A stretch of DNA of 64,000 bases, from NCBI GenBank assembly GCA_052161645.1, contig CP197414.1; one strand, written 5' to 3'. This document shows positions 18,047 to 26,918 of this stretch, piece by piece (the first letter of the stretch is position 1; every line of letters starts with the position of its first letter). The position numbers and the translations under genes are program-made. Source of the stretch: Laterigemmans sp052161645 (lineage in GTDB: Bacteria; Planctomycetota; Planctomycetia; Pirellulales; Pirellulaceae). The notes beneath the pieces are model-generated. The model worked only from the letters and a program-made list of their open reading frames with translations, was not told where the DNA came from and ran no database searches.

Positions 18047-18523
18047 ATGGCAAAAAACGACTCGTTGAAACAGCGACTCAAACAGGCGGCCAAACGGCGC
18101 GCCAACCGACAAAGCTCGCCGGCAACCGGCCAACTTGCCTCCCCCGCGGCAATGGGCCAAGCGGATACAGCCAACCAATCCCAATCGCCCCAATCCCAGG
18201 CAACAGCTGGCAGCGGCGGGAAACAGGGTGCTGCAGTCGACTCGCTGGTCGCTTGCTTGCTGAAGTATGACCAGCATCAAGCACCGCTCAACGATCGTGA
18301 CTTACTAGCTGCCCTCCGCAGCCTGCAGCGTGGCTATCCGAGTCAAGATCCGACCTGTATTGCCCTCTATGAACAACTGCTGCAAGTCAAGCAAGCGTCC
18401 CAAATGACGGTCCACGCGACCCGTCGTGCGGTCGAGCAACTGATTGATTTGGTGCGCTCTTACGACAAAGCAAACTCCTCGTCGCGGGCCGCGATCAGTT
18501 ACCTGCATTCGGTCGCCGACTAA
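18047..18523 (+). CDS. hypothetical protein upstream of Pup
   Basis: 158 residues from the ATG at 18047; a GTG at 18029 is in frame. The first 25 residues are strongly basic (NDSLKQRLKQAAKRRANRQ), followed by a disordered Ser/Gln/Ala region and a helical C-terminal half (residues 75-158). I do not recognise it. It ends 20 bp before the pup start and reads the same way, so it may belong to the pupylation operon, for example as an adaptor or substrate, but nothing in the sequence proves this. Confidence 0.65.
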   Translation: MAKNDSLKQRLKQAAKRRANRQSSPATGQLASPAAMGQADTANQSQSPQSQATAGSGGKQGAAVDSLVACLLKYDQHQAPLNDRDLLAALRSLQRGYPSQDPTCIALYEQLLQVKQASQMTVHATRRAVEQLIDLVRSYDKANSSSRAAISYLHSVAD

Positions 18524-18543
18524 TCAACGAAAAGCAAAAACGC

Positions 18544-18702
18544 ATGAGCGATACGAAACGACGAAGCGATCCTGGAATCGCTCCTGATATCAGTGCCGGC
18601 AATCGTGTGTGCGACCGTTTGCTGTTAGACATCAGCAGCGATGCCAACGAGGAAGCGGAGCAGTTTGTTGAGTGTTTTGACACGGATCAACAGGGCGAGT
18701 AG
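18544..18702 (+). CDS. pup: prokaryotic ubiquitin-like protein Pup (52 aa)
   Basis: A 52-residue protein. Its C-terminal half, DRLLLDISSDANEEAEQF then VECFDTDQQGE, lines up with actinobacterial Pup (LL-x-EI, then E-x-AE-x-FV, then an aromatic residue and a terminal Gly-Glu/Gln). Pup is a disordered tag joined through its C-terminal Glu to lysines of target proteins. Here the tail is QGE rather than GGQ or GGE; ending in Glu it would need no deamidation. The N-terminal half is basic and short. It lies 38 bp upstream of a Dop/PafA-type enzyme on the same strand, which supports the call strongly. No proteasome subunit is in the window. Confidence 0.85.
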   Translation: MSDTKRRSDPGIAPDISAGNRVCDRLLLDISSDANEEAEQFVECFDTDQQGE

Positions 18703-18740
18703 AGCCTTGGCTTTCCTATCTCCATTGTCGGCAGGCGATT

Positions 18741-20543
18741 ATGCTCCAGCGATTAATTGGTCTTGAGACCGAGTATGCGACGTTGGTTCGTTCGCCTCGT
18801 GATCAAGTCCAACCGCCCTCACGAAAGCGAGTGTATGAGGCGGTTTGCCAGCAGATCGGTCGCAACATACCAACCGCTCGAGGTCGTTATGACAGCGACA
18901 CCATGTTCTTGGCGAACGGCGGGGCATTTTCTTTGGAGACAGCCGCTTTCAAACTGGACAAGCCGGGCGGGTTGATCGAGGGAGCAACCGCTGAGACCCG
19001 CAGCCCCTCCCGGTTGGTCGAATGCCAACGCGCGCAAGATCGCCTCATCGCCGAGGCAGCCGCCAGTTGCGAAATACCGGGCGATGTGCGAATTTTCAAA
19101 AACAGTTGTGACGCCCAAGGGCACATCTACGGTTGCCAGGAAAACTACTCCGCGGCCGTCGCGAGCGGTCCCATGTTGCTGGTTTACTGGGGGTTGCTGT
19201 CGCTCGTATTGCCGTTCGCCATGCTCTACTGGGCAGTTTGTATTGCCGTACTGAGCTTGGAAATGAGCTTGATGCTAGCCTCGCGATGTTGTCGGCTTGC
19301 CGGACGATGGACGTTCCGTTGGCTACGGCCGGCCGCGCCCATGGCGAGGATTACTACTGTCGCCAACGAGCCGACCGCCCCGCTAGACAATGCGAATGAA
19401 GACCACGCGGAAAGCAGCTACTCTTCACACCCGTTACCGACACGTCTGCTGGCAATCACTGCTGTTGGTTTGCGTGTCGTCAATTTGCCGACGGCTTTGA
19501 TGTTATATGGAATCGCCAAGACCGTGGCGTTTCGTCGCCAACGCAAATACTTGACCGCGTTTCTGATCTCGCGTGTAGTCGTCACTGGAGCGGGGCATGT
19601 CGATCGGCAAAACCGTTACCGGCTTTCCAGCAAAGCGATGGCTATCAACACGGTGACTGGCTTTGGTGGCTACTGGAACGAGAGGCCTATCTTCGTCTTT
19701 CACCATTGGTTGCAGCAGCTTTGCGGGCGTTCGCTGCTGAGCCGACGGTCAGTAACCGAATTGTTCCATCGCAGCCAACGTCTGCAGATTGGTTTGAGCG
19801 ACTCAAATGTGTCCGATACAGCCGAATTTCTCAAAGTTGGGACCACGTCGCTGGTTTTGGACTTGATCGAAGCTGGCGGGGGCCGAGAGTTGCCTCGCTT
19901 GTGGAAACCCATCGATGCCCTCCACCGGATCACTTCGGATTGGGATTTAATTGCGCGCGTCAAGACGACACAGGGAGAATTGTCAGGCTTAGATATTCAG
20001 CGGCGTTACTACCAAGCTTGTCGACAGTTCGTCAGTGCTCAAGCGTTACCGACCGATCATGAGGCGCATCAAGTCCTAGAGCGTTGGGACCAGGCGCTCG
20101 AGGCCCTCGCCGCATTTCGATCATCGGCCGTCGATCCACGTCCCGCCCTGGGGCACATCGATTGGTTGACGAAAAAATGGATGCTGGACCATTTGGAAGA
20201 CCAGCAACCCGCGATGCTGCCGCAACCGGCAGCCGTCTCCGGCCAGTCTTTGCTTGCCCAGCGAACGCAGCGTTGGGCGGCTCGCAAAAAGGTCGACATT
20301 CGCTATCACGAACTGTCGGAGGATGGATATTTTGCCCGCCTACGTTGTTCGTCTCCCGAGGTGTGTCTCGTCGATCCGGCAGGGATCGAGTTTGCCCTGC
20401 GGCTCCCCCCCAGCGGTTCCCCCGCCTCGAGACGCGGGCAATTAATCCGCGAGTTTGCCGGTGGAGCGGAAAGCCTCGCCGTCGATTGGTCACACGTCGT
20501 CATTGGCACCGGACGCGAACGTCGGGTCCACGTTGTGGGCTAA
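18741..20543 (+). CDS. Dop/PafA-family Pup ligase or depupylase with inserted membrane hairpin
   Basis: 600 residues. Pup ligase (PafA) and depupylase (Dop) are related ATP-dependent carboxylate-amine ligases. Family motifs: IGLETEYA at residue 6, MFLANGGAF, RIFKNSCDAQGHIYGCQENY (residues 117-136), LTAFLISRVVVTGAGHVD, and SDSNVSDTAEFLKVGTTS then LVLDLIEAG. Between QENYSA and LTAFLISR there are about 120 extra residues. They include a long hydrophobic hairpin (144-182) and another hydrophobic segment near 240, which would anchor the enzyme in the membrane. With a Glu-ending Pup next door one enzyme could suffice as ligase; whether this is ligase or depupylase cannot be decided by eye. Confidence 0.85.
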   Translation: MLQRLIGLETEYATLVRSPRDQVQPPSRKRVYEAVCQQIGRNIPTARGRYDSDTMFLANGGAFSLETAAFKLDKPGGLIEGATAETRSPSRLVECQRAQDRLIAEAAASCEIPGDVRIFKNSCDAQGHIYGCQENYSAAVASGPMLLVYWGLLSLVLPFAMLYWAVCIAVLSLEMSLMLASRCCRLAGRWTFRWLRPAAPMARITTVANEPTAPLDNANEDHAESSYSSHPLPTRLLAITAVGLRVVNLPTALMLYGIAKTVAFRRQRKYLTAFLISRVVVTGAGHVDRQNRYRLSSKAMAINTVTGFGGYWNERPIFVFHHWLQQLCGRSLLSRRSVTELFHRSQRLQIGLSDSNVSDTAEFLKVGTTSLVLDLIEAGGGRELPRLWKPIDALHRITSDWDLIARVKTTQGELSGLDIQRRYYQACRQFVSAQALPTDHEAHQVLERWDQALEALAAFRSSAVDPRPALGHIDWLTKKWMLDHLEDQQPAMLPQPAAVSGQSLLAQRTQRWAARKKVDIRYHELSEDGYFARLRCSSPEVCLVDPAGIEFALRLPPSGSPASRRGQLIREFAGGAESLAVDWSHVVIGTGRERRVHVVG

Positions 20544-20633
20544 ACTTCGCCGCGGAAAACGGGCGTTGACGTTTTTTGGGGAGAGGTTAAGATTCTGCCT
20601 TCCGGGCTTCTGGCTATCGTCGGAAAAACGCAC

Positions 20634-20718
<85 letters not shown>

Positions 20719-20726
20719 TTAAAGTA

Positions 20727-20761
20727 AACCCCGTAGAACCAAGTGTTTTACGGGGTTTTTT
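20727..20761. terminator. terminator after tRNA-Leu, facing the end of intI
   Basis: AACCCCGTA and TTACGGGGTT pair around a 12-nt loop, followed by six T residues on the plus strand. It ends tRNA transcription. The minus side has a weaker A-rich flank and could partly stop intI transcripts. Confidence 0.85.
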
Positions 20762-20873
20762 CGTGCCTGCAGCGGATCACCAGCTCTTTGGAGAATCCAC
20801 TCCGATGATGCTACCAGAACATCCAGCAAGAATAAGCTCCAACCAGTCACAAACTTTGGAATCACTCCCCCAG

Positions 20874-22238
20874 CTATGGCTCGGAACTGCTGCCCCCGGG
20901 CAGGAGACGATCAACCGGGCTTTGCAAACGCCCACCAAATCCAACCTCCACATGGACATACTGCATCGTCGTTTCAATATCCTTGTGCCCCATCAGTTGC
21001 TGGACCGTTGGCAAATCAGTGCCATCTTCAACAAGATGCGTCGCAAAGCTGTGTCGAAGCGAATGGGGTACGCCGTTCTTGGTGATCCCAGCTGCTTTCT
21101 GAGCAGCTTTCAATGCGTTCGCAAACTGCTCCTCGCTGATGTGATGCCGCCAAATGTTACCGCTCCGCTTGTCAAGCGAGCGCTGACGCGAGGGAAACAC
21201 CCATCGCCAACCAATTTCGCGACCCGCATTCGGATACTTGCGGGCCAAAGCATACGGCAAATAAACTTTATCAAACCCCTCATCCAAATCCTCTTGGTGG
21301 CGCTGTGTCGCCCAGGCAATCTGCCGTCGAAGCTCCGGAATTGCTTGTTTCGGCAAAAAAGTCATCCTGTCTTTCTGCCCCTTGCCATCTCGCACCAATA
21401 ACCGCTCTTCGTCGAACCAAATGTCCTTGATGCGTAGCCGGCGGCACTCCTTGTGACGCAGACCTGAGCCATACATTAGCAAAAACATGATGTGGTGTAT
21501 GCCAACCATGTGCTCCAGCAAGCTTGCAATTTCCGGACGGCTGTACCACACCGCCATTGTCTCGGGACGCTTCACACGCACAGCGTTCAAAAAACCAATC
21601 CGTTTTCCTAGGATGCATTCGTAGAGGAACAACAGCGACGATTGCGCTTGCGTCTGCGTGCTGGCAGCCACCTGACCATCGACAGCCAACTTGGTCAAAA
21701 ACGATTCGATATCTCGCTCATTGAACGACGCCAAGTCGGTTGAACCGACGTGCCCCATAAACCGCTTTACCCAACGCACATACGCCTTTTCGGTCGCCAT
21801 CGAGTAGTGCAGCACTCGCATATCCCCCCGCATGGTCCGAATTAGCGGGGGTTCCGCAGGATCCACCTTTCCTCGGATCTTGGTTAATTCTTCCTCGGTC
21901 GGCGGCACATGTAGCTCAAAATTGCGTTCCTGTCTGCCCAACTGAGCGAGCTTCGCCGTGATGCTCGACAAATCGGGTTCAGACCGCCGTAACACCAAGT
22001 TGCGATAGCATTCCACTGACCGCACGGCCTGCCATCGCTGCCACGCTGGCGCTCCAGCCTCCAGCAAAGTGCGAGAAAACCGGATGGCCGTATCGCGATT
22101 AACAGGAAGATCGGTTGTGAGACCTTTGGGGAACGTCATGGCGTACCGTCGAAGCCATTTTGGGAACCAAACTCGCTCGCTCTCGGTCAGCCCCTCTGTT
22201 GTAGCCACCGCAGTTTCGAAGCTCGAAAGTGTCATCAA
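20874..22238 (-). CDS. intI: integron integrase IntI
   Basis: 454-residue tyrosine recombinase that inserts and excises gene cassettes at attI and attC. From residue 143 it follows IntI1 closely: LHYSMATEKAYVRWVKRF, LLMYGSGLRHKECRRLRI (catalytic Arg), DGKGQKDRMTFLP, the IntI-specific insert (LARKYPNAGREIGWRWVFPS then LDKRSGNIWRHH), GVPHSLRHSFATHL (His-x-x-Arg) and LMGHKDIETTMQYVHV (His and nucleophile Tyr). About 116 extra N-terminal residues precede the usual start, so it is much longer than the 337-residue IntI1. It is transcribed away from the array, the normal integron layout, and all catalytic residues are intact. Confidence 0.97.
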   Translation of the reverse strand: MMTLSSFETAVATTEGLTESERVWFPKWLRRYAMTFPKGLTTDLPVNRDTAIRFSRTLLEAGAPAWQRWQAVRSVECYRNLVLRRSEPDLSSITAKLAQLGRQERNFELHVPPTEEELTKIRGKVDPAEPPLIRTMRGDMRVLHYSMATEKAYVRWVKRFMGHVGSTDLASFNERDIESFLTKLAVDGQVAASTQTQAQSSLLFLYECILGKRIGFLNAVRVKRPETMAVWYSRPEIASLLEHMVGIHHIMFLLMYGSGLRHKECRRLRIKDIWFDEERLLVRDGKGQKDRMTFLPKQAIPELRRQIAWATQRHQEDLDEGFDKVYLPYALARKYPNAGREIGWRWVFPSRQRSLDKRSGNIWRHHISEEQFANALKAAQKAAGITKNGVPHSLRHSFATHLVEDGTDLPTVQQLMGHKDIETTMQYVHVEVGFGGRLQSPVDRLLPGGSSSEP

Positions 22239-22299
22239 ATTGATCCTTCAAAATAGCAGTGTTGCATTCACCAATCGAACAGGGTAATCTGAGAAGACA

Positions 22300-22402
22300 A
22301 AGTAACGGCTTCTGCGACTTCGGTCAAACGACCCGACTGAGCAAGTCGGTATTGCGGAAGTTCCCGAATACGACCCTACTCAGTAGGGATCATTACATTG
22401 TT
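22300..22402 (+). other. attI region and upstream regulatory region of the integron
   Basis: Between the start of intI and the first cassette. The likely recombination point is GTTATTT at 22400-22406, immediately before the ankyrin cassette. The inverted repeats CGACCCGACTGAGCAAGTCG and CCCTACTCAGTAGGG lie just upstream. Their symmetry is unusual and may serve IntI binding or a regulator. Limits of attI are inferred. Confidence 0.6.
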
Positions 22403-22430
22403 ATTTGGCAGGAAGTCAATCTTTAGTCGA

Positions 22431-23234
22431 ATGATAAACCCGTCACGTTCTGAATTGAGCCTGCTCGTCGAGGCCCTCCTCGTTGGAGACACCAAAGCTG
22501 TCCGTGCTCAACTGCGGGACACCAAGAGCGTCGATGTCCGCTTGCCTCAACGGAAGAATCGCCCCAAACGCGAGACACCGTTGATGCTCGCAGCCGAAAG
22601 AGGGTGCCTGCCTATCGTTCGGCTTTTGATCTCGCTTGGCACAAACATCAATGCAACAAATGAATTCCGGCAGACCGCATTGTTGTACGCCGTTCGCGAA
22701 AATCAGCTATCAACCGTCAACTTGTTGCTCAAGTCCGGAGCAGACCCAAATGTTGTGATGGTGGACGGTGACTTCGTTCTCCGTGAGGCCGCCACCAGTT
22801 CAATCGATCTCCGAATTTGCCGTGCGCTCCTCAAATCCGGCGCTGATCCTTGTAGTGTAAACAAAATGGGTGGCACGGCACTACACATCGCTGCCTTTCA
22901 CGGACGTGCGGATGTCGCTCGACTATTAATTCGCGCCGGCGCAAATGTGAATCACCGTGACCACCACGGGCACGGCCCACTGACGTGTTCAATATCGCGT
23001 AATCACAAAGATGTTTCGATTCTGCTTCTCGAGCACGGGGCCGATCCCGGTCTACAGCCCGAAGCCCTAGGTATCGCTGCATGGGAAGGGCGGCTACAGT
23101 ATGTGAAAATGCTGATTGAACGCGGGTGGGACGTAAACGCTAGGTCACATCAGGGGCGTACGCCACTTCAACACGCACGAAATCGGAAACACAAGTCTGT
23201 AATCAGTGCCTTGATTGATGCAGGCGCAAGATGA
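22431..23234 (+). CDS. cassette 1: ankyrin repeat protein
   Basis: 267 residues from the ATG at 22431; a TTG 11 codons upstream is possible. Seven or so ankyrin repeats are visible, for example RETPLMLAAERGCLPIVRLL, GGTALHIAAFHGRADVARLL and GRTPLQHARNRKHKSVISAL. Ankyrin proteins bind other proteins; no enzymatic domain or signal peptide is attached. As the first cassette behind attI it is the position most likely to be expressed from any attI-proximal promoter. Confidence 0.85.
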   Translation: MINPSRSELSLLVEALLVGDTKAVRAQLRDTKSVDVRLPQRKNRPKRETPLMLAAERGCLPIVRLLISLGTNINATNEFRQTALLYAVRENQLSTVNLLLKSGADPNVVMVDGDFVLREAATSSIDLRICRALLKSGADPCSVNKMGGTALHIAAFHGRADVARLLIRAGANVNHRDHHGHGPLTCSISRNHKDVSILLLEHGADPGLQPEALGIAAWEGRLQYVKMLIERGWDVNARSHQGRTPLQHARNRKHKSVISALIDAGAR

Positions 23235-23250
23235 GGCTACGAATCGCCAA

Positions 23251-23335
23251 ATAACAAACCGTTGCACACGGAGCCGCGGGCCGCGTGGTTTCTCAAATCA
23301 ATACTGTCCGCCGCGGCCCGGTGAACGGTGGCGTT
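23251..23335 (+). other. attC of cassette 1
   Basis: The site runs from ATAACAA to GGCGTT. The stem arms GGAGCCGCGG and CCGCGGCCC pair with one extra A in the left arm. It is almost the same site as the attC of the 61428-62135 gene near the other end of the array. Confidence 0.85.
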
Positions 23336-23777
23336 CCCGGCGGAGAGCTCTTCGGGCCTGAACTTGGTCTCTCTGCAAGCGTCCATTGATAGTCCATGCT
23401 CGATGATTGTTTCGCGCAGAAGTTGCGAGTACTGATCGATACGTTTGCTCGCAACTTGCAGTCGATTGCACCAGTGGTAAATGCGTCCTCTCCGGACGAA
23501 CGTGATGCTACCGAAGTTGTTCGGGAGATACCTTCAATGAACTAATGCTCTACCGTCCCAGGCGAAGATGCTCGCAATAAAGTCAATCTGATTCCCAGGA
23601 CTCGAAAATGATTGCAAGCGGGTTTGGAGTTCGGTACCGTAATGGAATGTATTGGCGGGCCCGGATGCGCTCGGGATCGGCGCGCGAGCCGGGAACCATG
23701 CGATCCACCCCAGCCCTCGCCAAAATCCGATTTTTCAGATCTACCTCAATCGCTCGGGCGGGGTGATCGCCGACGTT
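23334..23777 (+). repeat. repeat cassette, family A/B, copy 1 (most divergent)
   Basis: The proximal copy of the repeated cassette family. It shares B-type bases (GCGCAGAAGTTG, TTCCCAGGACTCGAAA) and A-type bases (AGCGGGTTTGG, CGGACGAAC), so it looks ancestral or mosaic. It has no open frame shared with the other copies. The last 87 bases are its attC (GAACCATGCGATCCACCCC to CGACGTT). It contains the conserved TTGCAA-17-TACCGT pair at 23612. Confidence 0.9.
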
Positions 23778-23885
23778 CGTCGGAACGGAGTCATCATGGT
23801 CATCCTGCGACTTTCCCGCTGCACGGCATTGTGCTGAGGAACTTAAGGCCTTGTTCTGAGCGGTTCATCTCGACGGATTTTCTTA

Positions 23886-24404
23886 ATGTTCGAGACTCGA
23901 TGCCATCTGCTTGTTTCTTTGCTTATCGCGCAGCTGGCGTGTGGACTGCATTGTGTGTGCCTGGCTCAACGGGTGTTCTACGACTTCTTGCGTTATGAAC
24001 CACTGCCCGACTCAGAGGTGCAGCTGTTGCGATCCGTCGACCGGGTTTTGTCGATTACACACTTCCCAAGCTTTCAGTTGCTTGGTCTTCCCGACTCAGA
24101 CATTCCATCGATGTTTTTCTGCGCACTCTTTGGCTACGCAGTTGGTTTCTCACTTGGATTCCTTGCGAGCCGACAAATTGTCAGGTTCAGAGCAACTTCT
24201 TTCTTTTGGTGGTTGTGCATGGCAATCGTGGTATCCGACGTTTCCATGATCGTTATCTTGATGAAAGACCCAGTCACTTCGCTTTTTGTTTTTCTCCGCA
24301 TCCAGTTACTGCTGGCTGTGCCTGTCGCTGCTGTTGTCGGTATAGTTTTCGGAATTGCAAAACTTGAACGCTGGCTGCAGTCTCTGGGGCCACGAGAACC
24401 TTGA
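23886..24404 (+). CDS. cassette 3: membrane protein, unknown function
   Basis: 172 residues with a signal-like N-terminus and three further hydrophobic segments (MFFCALFGYAVGFSLGFLA, FFWWLCMAIVVSDVSMIVIL, LLLAVPVAAVVGIVFGIA). No family is recognised. About 110 bases of leader separate it from the repeat cassette upstream, and there is no clear ribosome binding site. Confidence 0.65.
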   Translation: MFETRCHLLVSLLIAQLACGLHCVCLAQRVFYDFLRYEPLPDSEVQLLRSVDRVLSITHFPSFQLLGLPDSDIPSMFFCALFGYAVGFSLGFLASRQIVRFRATSFFWWLCMAIVVSDVSMIVILMKDPVTSLFVFLRIQLLLAVPVAAVVGIVFGIAKLERWLQSLGPREP

Positions 24405-24478
24405 CGTTAGTTATTTGGGTTGCCGTATCGCCCGTACTGCCAAAGAAATTGGATTTTGGTGGGCTGGCCATTGCCGAC

Positions 24479-24562
24479 GAACCAAGCGATCAACCGAAGT
24501 CGCGGAGTCGCCGTTCTTGACAATGGAAAACCAAACGCCGCGACTCGGTTATCGCAATCGTT
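24479..24562 (+). other. attC of cassette 3
   Basis: GAACCAAGCGATCAACCGAA to AATCGTT. Arms ACCGAAGTCGCGG and CCGCGACTCGGT pair with one unpaired A on the left. Confidence 0.85.
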
Positions 24563-25008
24563 CCCGGCGTCAAGCTCTTCAGTCCTGAACTTGGTCTCTC
24601 TGCGAGTGTCCATTGAAAGCCCATGCTCGATGATTGGTGCGCGCGAAGAAGTTGCGCGTGAGGATCGATGCATTTGCGTCTCAACTTGCAATCGGTTGAA
24701 CCAATGCTAACTGCGTCCTCTCCGGACTGACCCGATCCTGCCGAAGTTGCTCGCGAGAGATACCTTCAATGAAAGTTTCCTCTGCCGTCCCAGGCAAAGA
24801 TGATCGAAATAAAGTCAATCTGATTCCCAGGACTCGAAAATGATTGCAACCTGCTTTGGAGTTCGGTACCGTAATGGAATGTATTGCCGGCCCGGATGCG
24901 GTCGGGATCGGCGCGCGAGCCGGGAACCATGCGATCCACCCCAGCCCTCGCCAAAATCCGATTTTTCAGATCTACCTCAACCGCTCGGGCGGGGTGATCG
25001 CCGACGTT
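24561..25008 (+). repeat. repeat cassette, family B, copy 2
   Basis: B subtype, marked by CTTCAGTCCTGAAC, GAAGAAGTTGCGCGTGAGG and GCAACCTGCTTTGGAG. It is indistinguishable by eye from the copies at 25452 and 37726. Its attC fills the last 86 bases. Together with the next two cassettes it forms a B-A-B run. Confidence 0.92.
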
Positions 25009-25453
25009 CCCGGCGTCAAGCTCTTCGGGCCTAAACTTGGTCTCTCTGCAATCGTCCATTGAAAGCCCATGCTCGATGATTGGTGCGCGCGAACAAGCCT
25101 CGAGTACTGATCGATGCGCTTGCCTCGCAACTTGCTATCGGTTGAACCAGTGCCAACTGCATCCTTTGCGGACGAACCTGATGCTGCTGAGGTTGCTCGC
25201 GAGATACCTCCAATTAAATTTTCCACTGCCGTCCCAGGCGAAGATGCTCGCAATACAGTCAGTCTGGCTCCCGGAACTCAAAAATGATTGCAAGCGGGTT
25301 TGGACTACCGTACCGTAATGGAATGAATTGGCGGGCCCGGATGCGCTTCGGATCGTGGCGCGAGCCGGGAACCATGCGATCCACCCCAGCCCTCGCCATA
25401 CTCCGATTTTTCAGATCTACCTCTGCCGCTCGGGCGAGGTGATCGCAACCGTT
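25007..25453 (+). repeat. repeat cassette, family A, copy 3
   Basis: A subtype (CTTCGGGCCTAAAC, GAACAAGCCTCGAGTACTG). Private changes include CTGCTGAGGTTG and CAGTCAGTCTGG. The short frames on both strands seen here are interrupted in B copies. It ends in ATCGCAACCGTT. Confidence 0.92.
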
Positions 25454-25899
25454 CCCGGCGTCAAGCTCTTCAGTCCTGAACTTGGTCTCTCTGCGAGTGT
25501 CCATTGAAAGCCCATGCTCGATGATTGGTGCGCGCGAAGAAGTTGCGCGTGAGGATCGATGCATTTGCGTCTCAACTTGCAATCGGTTGAACCAATGCTA
25601 ACTGCGTCCTCTCCGGACTGACCCGATCCTGCCGAAGTTGCTCGCGAGAGATACCTTCAATGAAAGTTTCCTCTGCCGTCCCAGGCAAAGATGATCGAAA
25701 TAAAGTCAATCTGATTCCCAGGACTCGAAAATGATTGCAACCTGCTTTGGAGTTCGGTACCGTAATGGAATGTATTGCCGGCCCGGATGCGGTCGGGATC
25801 GGCGCGCGAGCCGGGAACCATGCGATCCACCCCAGCCCTCGCCAAAATCCGATTTTTCAGATCTACCTCAACCGCTCGGGCGGGGTGATCGCCGACGTT
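25452..25899 (+). repeat. repeat cassette, family B, copy 4
   Basis: Second B copy in the B-A-B run. Its final GACGTT is followed directly by the leader of the next membrane protein gene. Confidence 0.92.
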
Positions 25900-25934
25900 C
25901 CCCGACTCAATTGCATCTCTTCCAACCTCCACCC

Positions 25935-26432
25935 ATGACTACAACGCAAGACAACTCGGCAATGGCGGGGCCTCGTCGTTTACAATGGCAAATCGGTGGA
26001 TGGTTTGGGGGCCTTTTCGGCGGATCTGCTTGGCTGCTTCCCACCGCTGCGATACTTGCGTTCAACGGCCAACCCACTCTTGCATTGGTGCCTTTCGGAT
26101 GCTGCTTGCTGATGAACGTCGTTGGATGGGTCCTTTGGTATCGGCGTGATCGGGTTTTACCGTTTTCCGCATTGATCGGCATCCTGACTCTGTTTTCGAT
26201 TACCACCCCGGTCGCCTGGTTCGCGGTTTCGGTAAACGCAACACCAGAATCTCTTGTATCCCTCAATTGGCCCCACTCAGGGATCATCGATACAATGATC
26301 ACGTTGATATGCCCCGCAATCATCGTCTGGTTTTGCATACTCGAGTACTCGCATGACCGCACCTCAAATCGGGATAGCCAAGACAGCGGGGAACCATGCG
26401 ATGCAACCGAGCGGCGAAGTCGGGTGTTTTGA
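25935..26432 (+). CDS. cassette 7: four-helix membrane protein with attC-encoded tail
   Basis: 165 residues from the ATG at 25935. Hydrophobic segments lie at WQIGGWFGGLFGGSAWLLPT, LALVPFGCCLLMNVVGWVLW, FSALIGILTLFSITTPVAWF and MITLICPAIIVWFCIL. The family is unknown. The last 13 residues (EPCDATERRSRVF) are encoded inside the attC, so the end of the protein is dictated by the recombination site. Confidence 0.65.
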   Translation: MTTTQDNSAMAGPRRLQWQIGGWFGGLFGGSAWLLPTAAILAFNGQPTLALVPFGCCLLMNVVGWVLWYRRDRVLPFSALIGILTLFSITTPVAWFAVSVNATPESLVSLNWPHSGIIDTMITLICPAIIVWFCILEYSHDRTSNRDSQDSGEPCDATERRSRVF

Positions 26433-26473
26433 AGTGGATGGTCAACCGTCGCCGCCGGCTGATCGCTACCGTT
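26391..26473 (+). other. attC of cassette 7 (overlaps the gene end)
   Basis: GAACCATGCGATGCAACCGA to TACCGTT. Arms CCGAGCGGCG and CGCCGCCGG pair with the usual extra A. The stop codon of the gene is at 26430-26432, within the loop. Confidence 0.85.
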
Positions 26474-26918
26474 CCCGGGGTCAAGCTCTTCGGGCCTGAA
26501 CTTGGTCTCTCTACAATCGTCCATTGAAAGCTCATGCTCGATGATTGGTGCGCGCGAACAAGCCTCGAGTACTGATCGACGCGCTTGCCTCGCAAATTGC
26601 TATCGGTTGAACCAGTGCCAACTGCGTCCTCTCCGGACGAACCTGATGCTGCCGAAGTTGCTCGCGAGATACCTGCAATTAAATTTCCCACTGCTGTCCC
26701 AGGCGAAGATGCTCGCAATAAAGTCAATCGGGCTCCCGGAACTCAAAAATGATTGCAAGCGGGTTTGGACTACGGTACCGTAATGGAATGAATTGGCGGG
26801 CCCGGATGCGCTCCGGATCGTGGCGCGAGCCGGGAACCATGCGATCCACCCCAGCCCTCGCCATACTCCGATTTTCCAGATCTACCTCTGCCGCTCGGGC
26901 GAGGTGATCGCAACCGTT
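26472..26918 (+). repeat. repeat cassette, family A, copy 5
   Basis: Sub-variant with CTCTCTACAATCG, GAAAGCTCATG, ATCGACGCGC and CTCGCAAATTGC, shared with the copy at 33415. Confidence 0.92.

Noticed and set aside
20763..21401. Plus-strand frame opposite the end of intI
   Set aside because: It overlaps the catalytic part of the intact integrase and shows no domain features.
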